Part shown: positions 1 through 4,643 of the stretch, one piece after another
Position numbering within the stretch: position 1 is the first letter of the stretch
Layout of the letters: every line of letters begins with the position of its first letter
Assembly: GCA_003489165.1 (NCBI GenBank)
Contig: DNJG01000144.1
Location: 1 to 9,157 of the forward strand
Direction of reading: 5' to 3'
DNA from: Nitrospinota bacterium
GTDB taxonomy: Bacteria; Nitrospinota; Nitrospinia; UBA9942
DNA: 9,157 bases
Notes under the pieces: model-generated
Seen by the model: only the letters and a program-made list of their open reading frames with translations
Databases searched by the model: none
What the model was told of the DNA's origin: nothing
Program-made: the position numbers and the translations under genes

Positions 1-212
1 GCGATAATATCCCATTCCCTCTCTTTTTTCCATAGATAAAGAATACTTGCAACAAATACAATAAAAAAGGCAAAGAAAGCTATCCATGCAGATGGAATAT
101 GAAAATACATAATCTTCTGCACAATCCCTTCCTGCCTCTCAATAGGAGTAATGAAAAATGTAAAAATCAATGAAACAGTTACAACTATGAATGTAAGCCA
201 TTTAAAAATCAT
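1..212 (-). CDS. ccmC: Haem exporter/handling protein CcmC, N-terminal part (cut by window edge)
   Basis: Reading the minus strand from the ATG at 212 gives 70 open codons that run off the left edge. The protein opens with a hydrophobic helix (about residues 5-22), then a short polar loop and the segment YFHIPSAW (about residues 38-45), which matches the conserved region after the first helix of CcmC, followed by a second helix. CcmC is an integral membrane protein that delivers haem to CcmE in System I cytochrome c maturation. It is the fourth gene of a minus-strand operon after ccmA, ccmB and a ccmD-like gene. There is no Shine-Dalgarno sequence before the start; the preceding 84 bases are mostly a palindromic repeat. 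The related CcsA/ResC proteins share the fold, so the assignment rests on the motif plus ccmAB linkage. The haem-contacting WWD region would lie outside the window. Confidence 0.88.
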   Translation of the reverse strand, partial: MIFKWLTFIVVTVSLIFTFFITPIERQEGIVQKIMYFHIPSAWIAFFAFFIVFVASILYLWKKEREWDII

Positions 213-229
213 AATTTTAAAAAGGGGCG

Positions 230-298
230 AGGATTCAAGGGTTCGAGGGTTCAAGCAAATAAAAATAAATCACTTGATCCCTTGACTCCTTGACCCCT
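230..298. repeat. Palindromic repeat built from 8-base units, between ccmD-like gene and ccmC
   Basis: The left arm (230-257) contains three near-copies of an 8-base unit of the type GGTTCAAG. The right arm (271-298) contains three near-copies of CTTGACCC. The two 28-base arms are complementary at about 20 positions, with up to three more G-U pairs when read as ccm-operon RNA, around a 13-base A/T loop. The right arm starts at the last bases of the ccmD-like stop codon, and the left arm ends about 20 bases before the ccmC start. The element therefore fills nearly the whole spacer. Confidence 0.8.
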
Positions 299-434
299 AT
301 ATTTTCAGTTGCTCCTTAATTGCCTTTAATTCCCTGTCAAGTTCCTTATTTCTCCTTGATAGGCTGTAAACATATCCAAAAATTGCAGCCCAGATTATTA
401 CATTTACCGCCAATAGATAAACAAAGTTTTTCAT
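297..434 (-). CDS. ccmD: Small CcmD-like membrane protein (45 aa)
   Basis: This is a 45-residue reading frame between ccmB and ccmC. It begins MKNFVYLLAVNVIIWAAIFG: one membrane helix at about residues 4-22, then YSLSRR, then a charged helix rich in K and E. That plan (single N-terminal helix, a W-x-x-x-F/Y-x-Y stretch, an SLSRR turn and a short cytoplasmic tail) matches the divergent CcmD-family proteins of Deltaproteobacteria-like genomes. CcmD in System I stabilises the CcmABC complex and helps release holo-CcmE. The start is well supported: GGAGGT lies a few bases upstream of the ATG at 434, just after the ccmB stop codon at 446. The usual order is often ccmABCD, so placement before ccmC is slightly different. 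The family is weakly conserved, so position carries much of the assignment. Confidence 0.75.
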   Translation of the reverse strand: MKNFVYLLAVNVIIWAAIFGYVYSLSRRNKELDRELKAIKEQLKI

Positions 435-445
435 TATACCTCCAC

Positions 446-1123
446 TCATTCCTCAATAATATATTCAAAAGACAAAAATGAGACAACTAAATAAATAATA
501 TCAAAAACAATAATTAATTTCAGCCATGACACTATCTCACCAAAAGGACTCCCTGACAAAATTAAACCTGTTGATTTTACCGCTGCAATTATAATCGGCA
601 CTACAATCGGAAAAAGCAGTATTGGAAGCATTACCTCCCTTGCCTTGATATTCACAGACATGGCAGAAAATAGTGTCCCTACTGTTACAAAACCAAGTGT
701 CCCTAAAAATATTACAATAATCAGACTAAAAATTTTATCATATATAGTGATGTTAAACAATACTACAAAAACAGGGACTGTAATAGCTTCCATCACAAGC
801 ATAAATACCAGATTTCCAAGCATCTTGCCAAAATAAATAACACTCCTGTCCACTGGCGTAAGCATCAGCCCCTGAATACAGTCATTCTCCTTTTCAAATA
901 AAAATGAGCGATTAAGCCCAAGTATTCCTGAGAATGTAAAGGCAATCCATAAAACCCCCTGGGCAATATCAAGTGGATTTACCTCCAAGAGGTCAATAGA
1001 AAAATTGAATATAACTAAGACTAATAGTGAAAAGATGAACATGGAGGAGAATATCTCCTTTGTCCGCAGTTCTCCCCTTATATCCTTCCACATAATAGCC
1101 CATATTTTACTAAAATAGTCCAT
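446..1123 (-). CDS. ccmB: Haem exporter membrane subunit CcmB
   Basis: The 225-residue protein has the usual CcmB length (about 220). It has six predicted membrane helices at roughly residues 24-42, 53-70, 103-125, 132-155, 164-184 and 198-219. Two family features are visible: the polar loop EKENDCIQGLMLTP after helix 2, and the segment REVMLPILLFPIVVPIIIAA leading into helix 5. CcmB is the permease partner of CcmA in the CcmABCD complex of the cytoplasmic membrane, which powers release of haem-loaded CcmE for cytochrome c assembly. The start at 1123 lacks a Shine-Dalgarno sequence. A methionine at residue 11, just before WKDIRGEL, is a possible alternative start that would still keep all the helices. 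A heptamer hairpin repeat lies directly upstream of the gene. Confidence 0.94.
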   Translation of the reverse strand: MDYFSKIWAIMWKDIRGELRTKEIFSSMFIFSLLVLVIFNFSIDLLEVNPLDIAQGVLWIAFTFSGILGLNRSFLFEKENDCIQGLMLTPVDRSVIYFGKMLGNLVFMLVMEAITVPVFVVLFNITIYDKIFSLIIVIFLGTLGFVTVGTLFSAMSVNIKAREVMLPILLFPIVVPIIIAAVKSTGLILSGSPFGEIVSWLKLIIVFDIIYLVVSFLSFEYIIEE

Positions 1124-1132
1124 AAAGTAATT

Positions 1133-1191
1133 AGTGACCAGTGACCAGTGACCAGTAATAATTGTTTGCTGACCACTGACTACTAACCACT
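1133..1191. repeat. Heptamer-based hairpin repeat between ccmA and ccmB
   Basis: The left arm (1133-1156) is three exact copies of AGTGACC plus AGT. The right arm (1168-1191), read on the opposite strand, is AGTGGTT, AGTAGTC, AGTGGTC plus AGC, again with period 7. Read as ccm-operon (minus-strand) RNA, 22 of 24 positions pair, because most differences between the arms become G-U wobbles. The loop is 11 bases. The element starts 4 bases after the ccmA stop codon and ends 9 bases before the ccmB start. Confidence 0.85.
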
Positions 1192-1195
1192 GTTT

Positions 1196-1912
1196 TTAAT
1201 AGTGCCCTTCCCCTACTGTATTAAAATACTTTGACTCAAACTTATCCCTGTCAACATTTTCAATCTTTTCAAAATAAGCCATTCTACCCATGACCTGAAT
1301 TGCAACATGGGTGCATAACTCCAATCCCCTCTCAATATTATGAGTAATCATTATTATAGTCCTGTCCCCCTTCTTTAAATTTTTCAGAATATCCCTTAAT
1401 TTCATGGCGGCGTGCTGGTCAAGACCTGTGTAAGGCTCATCAAGATATATGATAGAAGGATTCGGCATGAGAACACGGGCTATAGAAAGCCTCTGCGTCA
1501 TACCCCTTGAGAATGTCCTCACTGGATCATGCATTCTCGCAGTAAGCCCCACCTCATCTATGACTTCGGCTATTCTATTTTTCAAATCAGGGATGTCATA
1601 CATCTTCCCATAAAATTCAAGATTTTCATAAGGAGTGAGGTTGTTATAAAGAAAGGAATTGTGGGAGACAACACCGATATTTTTCCTTATCTCTCCATCT
1701 TCATCATGAAGCAATATTCCATTTATCTTTACTGTGCCAGAGTTAGGCTTGATAAGATGTGACAATATCTTTAGCAGTGTAGTCTTTCCTGCACCATTTG
1801 GCCCAAATATGGCAAGAAAACTCCCCTTCTCAAGCTTAAGATTTATATCCCTAAGGGCTGATATATTTCCATACACCTTTGATACCTTTTCACAATCTAT
1901 CACATAGTCCAT
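1196..1912 (-). CDS. ccmA: Haem exporter ATP-binding subunit CcmA
   Basis: This is a 238-residue ABC ATPase. The Walker A motif GPNGAGKT is at residues 37-44, the signature SRGMTQRLS at about 135-143, Walker B (IIYLDEP) at about 154-160, and the H-loop histidine at 191. The Q-loop region reads VVSHNSFLY, with histidine where many ABC proteins have glutamine; I believe this and the SRGM signature are typical of the CcmA subgroup in Deltaproteobacteria-like genomes. CcmA hydrolyses ATP on the cytoplasmic face of the CcmABCD complex. Linkage to ccmB, the ccmD-like gene and ccmC makes the assignment secure against other drug or polysaccharide exporters. It is the first gene of the minus-strand operon. 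No Shine-Dalgarno precedes the ATG at 1912; a 6-bp inverted repeat lies about 15 bases upstream. Confidence 0.95.
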   Translation of the reverse strand: MDYVIDCEKVSKVYGNISALRDINLKLEKGSFLAIFGPNGAGKTTLLKILSHLIKPNSGTVKINGILLHDEDGEIRKNIGVVSHNSFLYNNLTPYENLEFYGKMYDIPDLKNRIAEVIDEVGLTARMHDPVRTFSRGMTQRLSIARVLMPNPSIIYLDEPYTGLDQHAAMKLRDILKNLKKGDRTIIMITHNIERGLELCTHVAIQVMGRMAYFEKIENVDRDKFESKYFNTVGEGHY

Positions 1913-1926
1913 TTTTTAATCGTTAC

Positions 1927-1940
1927 AGAGAATTTTCTCT
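1927..1940. repeat. Small inverted repeat in the ccmA leader
   Basis: AGAGAA and TTCTCT form a perfect 6-bp inverted repeat with a 2-base spacer, 14 bases upstream of the ccmA start and inside the predicted untranslated leader. It could be an operator half-site pair or a weak hairpin, but a match this short can arise by chance. Confidence 0.3.
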
Positions 1941-1969
1941 TCAAAAAAGTGTGCCTTAATAAATTTAAA

Positions 1970-1999
1970 ATTATACTATCACATTTCTCTGTTTTTCAC
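1970..1999 (-). promoter_or_regulatory. Predicted promoter of the ccm operon
   Basis: On the minus strand a perfect -10 box TATAAT (1975-1970) is preceded by GTGAAA (1999-1994), a 4/6 match to the sigma-70 -35 box, at an 18-base spacing. Transcription would start near 1963, giving a leader of about 50 bases before ccmA. The rest of the 242-base gap to the divergent gene holds that gene's promoter and no further reading frame. Confidence 0.5.
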
Positions 2000-2081
2000 T
2001 ACATCCGCTATAGACTTGTCCCAAAAACAAATTCACAGCTAAATTTTACATTCTAAATTTGTCAATAACAAACCTTTGCCT

Positions 2082-2109
2082 TTGTGACTAAATTTTGGTA
2101 GTATAAAAT
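2082..2109 (+). promoter_or_regulatory. Predicted promoter of the PCYCGC-type protein gene
   Basis: TTGTGA (2082-2087, 4/6 match to the -35 box) is followed after 16 bases by TAAAAT (2104-2109, 5/6 match to the -10 box). The predicted start near 2116 falls at the edge of a hairpin in the leader. The site is divergent from the ccm operon promoter about 85 bases away. Confidence 0.4.
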
Positions 2110-2115
2110 AGTATG

Positions 2116-2132
2116 TGAGGGATGCTCCCTCA
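2116..2132. promoter_or_regulatory. Perfect 7-bp hairpin or operator just upstream of the ribosome site
   Basis: TGAGGGA and TCCCTCA form a perfect inverted repeat with a TGC spacer. It lies just after the predicted -10 box and 9 bases before the AGGAGG ribosome site. In the RNA it would form a stable short stem at or near the 5' end; in the DNA it could be a repressor operator at the transcription start. Which of these applies cannot be told from sequence. Confidence 0.5.
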
Positions 2133-2154
2133 TGATTTAGCAGGAGGAAGTATA

Positions 2155-2637
2155 ATGGGTAATAAGAAAGATAATCAAAAAAAGGAAAACAACAAAGGTA
2201 TAAACACTGCCATAATAGGAGCTGCAATAGTTTTTATTGTCCTGATTGGATATATGGCATCAAGGTCATCAGAAAAAGTTGATTCACAAATTCAAGTCTC
2301 AAACCCGCCTGAACAAGTATCAGTATCAGGTCTTATAGAGACAAGACCACTCCTCCCCCCTGAAATGTGGAAAGGTAAGGCGGCGGAGGCATACAAACTT
2401 GCAGCAGAAATACCTCAGGTTGTTGATGCCCAATATTGTTATTGTGATTGCAGTAAAAATCCGAGGTTTAAGCATAAGACATTGCTCACCTGTTATACAG
2501 ATGACCATGGTGCAAATTGTGATATATGCCAGAATGAGGTCTTTGTGTCTTATGACCTTTACAAGAAAGGATACTCAATACCTGATATAAAGGCACAGAT
2601 TGATAAGGAATTTGAAAAACACAGACACAATGGCTAA
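2155..2637 (+). CDS. Membrane-anchored six-cysteine protein of the PCYCGC-motif type
   Basis: The 160-residue protein has a lysine-rich start, one membrane helix (about 17-35) and an extracytoplasmic domain. Its C-terminal half carries CYCDC (Cys95, 97, 99), LTCYTDDHG (Cys113, His118) and CDIC (Cys122, 125), followed by a helix ending in IKAQIDKEFEK. This resembles the PCYCGC-motif family, whose members have a Cys-Tyr-Cys-x-Cys cluster, a later single Cys and a C-x-x-C; here the glycine is replaced by aspartate and the first proline by tyrosine. The cluster suggests metal (perhaps copper) binding, which is inference; I know of no proven function. The start at 2155 is chosen because AGGAGG (2142-2147) sits 7 bases upstream; an in-frame ATG at 2122 lies within the hairpin and lacks such a site. 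The gene overlaps the downstream thioredoxin-like gene by 8 bases and is divergent from ccmA, pointing to a shared role in cytochrome or metal-centre assembly. Confidence 0.85.
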   Translation: MGNKKDNQKKENNKGINTAIIGAAIVFIVLIGYMASRSSEKVDSQIQVSNPPEQVSVSGLIETRPLLPPEMWKGKAAEAYKLAAEIPQVVDAQYCYCDCSKNPRFKHKTLLTCYTDDHGANCDICQNEVFVSYDLYKKGYSIPDIKAQIDKEFEKHRHNG

Positions 2638-3226
2638 AAATTCAGCTGTCACCACTAATTTAATCAACAGCGAGAAAAAAGATATAGCCCCATTCATAGT
2701 TCTTGTTGTTGGGCTTACCATTGCCTTTAGTATATGGAAGGCGGGTTATACCGGAGTTCCAAAAGAACCTCCAAAATCTGCTGAATCTCAGATTGAAGGG
2801 ACTACCGCACCTGACTTTACCCTTCCTGATTTGAACGGGGCAAACCACACCCTTTCAAGTTATAAGGGGAAGGTGGTATTTTTAAATATATGGGCTACAT
2901 GGTGCAAACCATGTAAAGACGAAATGCCCTCTATGGAGAAACTCCATCAGCGATTTAAAGACAAGGATTTTGTAATGTTGGCAGTAAGTATTGATAAAGA
3001 TGGCAAAAAATCGGTTGAGCCATTCATGAAAGAGTATAAACTTACATTCCCTGCCCTCCTTGACCCTGAAGGGACAACTTCAAAATTATACAAAACCACA
3101 GGCGTACCAGAGACATTCATAATTGATAAGAACGGCACTATAATACACAAGGTTATTGGACCAAGAGACTGGGGGACGGATCCTGTTTTTGGAGTATTTG
3201 AAAAGATAATAGGCAATGCATCTTAA
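2630..3226 (+). CDS. TlpA/ResA/CcmG-like membrane-anchored thiol-disulfide oxidoreductase
   Basis: The 198-residue protein has an N-terminal membrane anchor (about residues 20-36) and a thioredoxin-fold domain. The active site is WATWCKPC, with Cys92 and Cys95. The cis-proline region reads GVPETFIIDKNG (Pro160), close to the APETF form found in CcmG/DsbE and related ResA proteins. The domain opens with APDFTLPDLNG, typical of the AhpC/TSA-Redoxin-type TlpA family. Such proteins reduce the haem-binding CxxC of apocytochromes c, or cysteines of copper chaperones, outside the membrane. The ATG at 2630 overlaps the end of the upstream PCYCGC gene by 8 bases, implying translational coupling; an in-frame TTG at 2600 is less likely. 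With ccmABDC divergent next door, a CcmG-like role is reasonable, though a copper-centre role with its operon partner is also possible. It ends base-to-base against cooC. Confidence 0.92.
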   Translation: MAKNSAVTTNLINSEKKDIAPFIVLVVGLTIAFSIWKAGYTGVPKEPPKSAESQIEGTTAPDFTLPDLNGANHTLSSYKGKVVFLNIWATWCKPCKDEMPSMEKLHQRFKDKDFVMLAVSIDKDGKKSVEPFMKEYKLTFPALLDPEGTTSKLYKTTGVPETFIIDKNGTIIHKVIGPRDWGTDPVFGVFEKIIGNAS

Positions 3227-4042
3227 CTAATGTAGAGATTTAATACCCATCTTTTCTTTTAATTCATCCCTTATTTTTCTAACCTCTCCAACCAGCTTTC
3301 CGCTGTTCTCAAACGGAGACATACCTTTTAAATCAGCCTCTTTAATAGTATTTTCATAAGAAATATATCCAATTATATTTTCACTAAACTCAAGATTTTT
3401 TGAAATATATTCCTTCTCTTCACTGTTATTAATCTTATTTGCAATATAAAAAATATTTGGTATTCCCAATTCTGTTGATAATCGGACTATTGTATCGGCA
3501 GTTTTTATAGAGCGCAGTCCCGGCTCTACCACTATAATCATTACATCAACTGATTTAGCCGTTCCTCTTGTAAGATGCTCAAAACCTGCCTCCATATCAA
3601 GGATTACAACATCATCCGTATCCACAATAAGATGCTTTAACAGGCTTTTCAGCATGGCATTTTCAGGACAGAAACAACCGCTCCCTGCCTTTCTAAAACC
3701 TCCTGTCTGAATCAATCTCACACCATTTATATTAACTGATAGTTTTTCAGGAAGGTCATCAACCTTCGGGTTAAGCTTAAAAATCCCCGACCCAAGCAAA
3801 GCTTGGGTACCCCAACTCCCCGGTGCAGCCCCTGTCCTCTCCTCTATCAACTCCTTCATCTCTATTAGAGGTATAATCTCCGAGCTTTCTTCTATGGATA
3901 GACCCAGTGCCACAGCCAAATGCCCTGAAGGGTCTCCATCCACCGCCAGAACATTAAATCCTTCTCTGGCATATATCCTTGCCAGAGTAGAAGCGAGAGT
4001 AGTCTTCCCTACACCTCCTTTGCCTGATATTGCTATTTTCAT
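3227..4042 (-). CDS. cooC: CooC-like nickel-insertion/maturation ATPase
   Basis: This is a 271-residue P-loop protein of the MinD/SIMIBI class. It has the deviant Walker A GKGGVGKTT (residues 7-15), the switch sequence DGDPSGHLAVALG (35-47), the CooC-specific CxC in GSGCFCPEN (Cys123, Cys125) and Walker B LDMEAGFEHLTRGTA (148-162). CooC/AcsF proteins dimerise through the CxC and use ATP hydrolysis to load nickel into carbon monoxide dehydrogenase or acetyl-CoA synthase. No such enzyme is in this window, so the client is unknown. Compared with my memory of family members, the stretch between TGAAPG (70-75) and IFKLNPKVDD (87-96) is about 8-10 residues longer, and it is encoded by a palindrome at 3790-3808. 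The start at 4042 has no Shine-Dalgarno sequence but has a TATAAT 8 bases upstream. Its TAG stop directly abuts the TAA of the convergent thioredoxin-like gene. Confidence 0.9.
   Translation of the reverse strand: MKIAISGKGGVGKTTLASTLARIYAREGFNVLAVDGDPSGHLAVALGLSIEESSEIIPLIEMKELIEERTGAAPGSWGTQALLGSGIFKLNPKVDDLPEKLSVNINGVRLIQTGGFRKAGSGCFCPENAMLKSLLKHLIVDTDDVVILDMEAGFEHLTRGTAKSVDVMIIVVEPGLRSIKTADTIVRLSTELGIPNIFYIANKINNSEEKEYISKNLEFSENIIGYISYENTIKEADLKGMSPFENSGKLVGEVRKIRDELKEKMGIKSLH
3790..3808. repeat. Perfect 8-bp palindrome inside cooC, candidate in-frame insertion
   Basis: ACCCAAGC and GCTTGGGT form a perfect inverted repeat around a 3-base spacer. On the coding strand it encodes the residues GTQALLGS (about 78-85), in a region that appears longer than in typical CooC proteins. 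It could be a small palindromic element that inserted in frame, or simply a natural loop difference. Confidence 0.5.
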
Positions 4043-4050
4043 ATAAGGAA

Positions 4051-4056
4051 ATTATA
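4051..4056 (-). promoter_or_regulatory. -10 box very close to the cooC start (candidate leaderless mRNA)
   Basis: A perfect TATAAT on the minus strand ends 8 bases before the cooC ATG at 4042. Transcription from it would begin at or within 1-2 bases of the start codon. No good -35 box is seen; that position falls inside the arm of the adjacent palindromic repeat. There is no Shine-Dalgarno sequence, which fits a leaderless transcript. Confidence 0.4.
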
Positions 4057-4065
4057 AAAAACTTG

Positions 4066-4194
4066 CCACAGAGACACAGAGGCACAGAGAAAGACAAGAA
4101 GCAAGAACTAATAAGCCAGAAGTAAGATTTTTTTCTTGCATCTTGCCTCTTTTTTTAATCTTTTTTTCATCTCTGTGCCTCCGTGTCTCTGTGG
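4066..4194. repeat. Nested palindromic repeat element between divergent cooC and ridA
   Basis: The outer arms are 25 bases each: 4066-4090 (C followed by CACAGAGA, CACAGAGG, CACAGAGA) and 4170-4194. They are complementary at 24 of 25 positions. Inside them is a second inverted pair, CAAGAAGCAAGAA (about 4095-4107) against a partner at about 4134-4146 that differs at one position. A less ordered T-rich stretch makes up the rest. The element occupies most of the 214-base gap between two divergent genes. No transposase or terminal target duplication is evident. Repeats of this general type recur in many environmental bacterial genomes, from memory. Confidence 0.88.
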
Positions 4195-4218
4195 TTAAAA
4201 TTCAAATTTGTTTTTTCC

Positions 4219-4248
4219 TTGAATAGCGACTCCAATCTATGCAATACT
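4219..4248 (+). promoter_or_regulatory. Predicted ridA promoter with extended -10, at the start codon
   Basis: TTGAAT (4219-4224) is followed after 18 bases by AATACT (4243-4248), each a 4/6 match to consensus, and the -10 box has the extended TGC before it. The predicted start of transcription is about 4255, next to the ATG at 4257. No Shine-Dalgarno sequence precedes that ATG, so a leaderless mRNA is likely if this is the promoter. Confidence 0.35.
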
Positions 4249-4256
4249 AATTTACC

Positions 4257-4643
4257 ATGAAGAAGATACCCATATCAACGGATAAGGCACCAGCCGCTGT
4301 AGGTCCATATGAGCAGGCAATAAGGGTAGGAAATTTTATATTTACATCGGGACAGATACCATTAGACCCCTCTACAAATAAGCTTGTAGAGGGGGATATC
4401 AGCCAGCAGACAAAGAGGGTTATGGAAAATCTTAAAGCCTTGCTTGAGGCATCAGGCGCATCTTTAAAGAATGTAATCAAGGCTACTGTATTTTTAACTG
4501 ACCTAAAGAACTTTGAACAGATGAATAAAATATACAGTGAATATTTTACGGACAGCAAGCCTGCCCGTTCTACTATACAAATATCAGCTCTGCCAAAGGG
4601 CGCACAGATAGAGATAGAAATGATAGCGTTAACCGAGAGTTAA
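4257..4643 (+). CDS. ridA: RidA family enamine/imine deaminase
   Basis: The 128-residue protein has full family length and the standard motifs. These are APAAVGPYEQAI near the start, SGQIPLDP (31-38), the central region LLEASGASLKNVIKATVFLTD (62-82), and PARSTIQISALPKGAQIEIEMIA, which carries the substrate-binding Arg104 and Glu119. RidA hydrolyses reactive 2-aminoacrylate and other imines, released by pyridoxal-phosphate enzymes such as threonine/serine dehydratase, to keto acids and ammonia, protecting other enzymes. It acts as a cytoplasmic trimer. The gene stands alone, divergent from cooC and convergent with the next gene, with which it shares stop-codon bases. Its start lacks a Shine-Dalgarno sequence. 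The coding sequence also holds an unusual 11-bp perfect inverted repeat at 4367-4394, without any change in protein length. Confidence 0.96.
   Translation: MKKIPISTDKAPAAVGPYEQAIRVGNFIFTSGQIPLDPSTNKLVEGDISQQTKRVMENLKALLEASGASLKNVIKATVFLTDLKNFEQMNKIYSEYFTDSKPARSTIQISALPKGAQIEIEMIALTES
4367..4394. repeat. Perfect 11-bp inverted repeat within the ridA coding sequence
   Basis: CCCCTCTACAA and TTGTAGAGGGG are exact complements around a 6-base spacer. The encoded residues (about 37-46, in a loop following the SGQIPLDP motif) look like an ordinary RidA sequence of normal length, so this is not an obvious insertion. The RNA would form a strong stem about 110 bases into the message; no run of U follows, so it is not a classic terminator. 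Confidence 0.6.

Noticed and set aside
1133..1191. CRISPR array
   Set aside because: Units of 7 bases in tandem without spacers, and no cas genes nearby.
2122..2154. In-frame upstream ATG extending the PCYCGC protein by 11 residues
   Set aside because: It lies inside the hairpin with no ribosome site, whereas the ATG at 2155 has AGGAGG at ideal spacing and starts a normal N-terminus.
2039..2227. A 62-codon minus-strand frame in the ccmA/PCYCGC gap
   Set aside because: It overlaps the promoter, leader and start of a well-supported gene, and its translation shows no recognisable pattern.
2600..2629. TTG start giving ten more residues to the thioredoxin-like protein
   Set aside because: TTG is a rarer start and the ATG at 2630 gives a typical short cytoplasmic head before the anchor; not excluded.
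4066..4194. Rho-independent terminator or an insertion sequence
   Set aside because: It sits between divergent start codons, where no terminator is needed, and carries no open frame or transposase.
4367..4394. Terminator inside ridA
   Set aside because: The stem is strong but no U-run follows, and it lies within an intact coding sequence.
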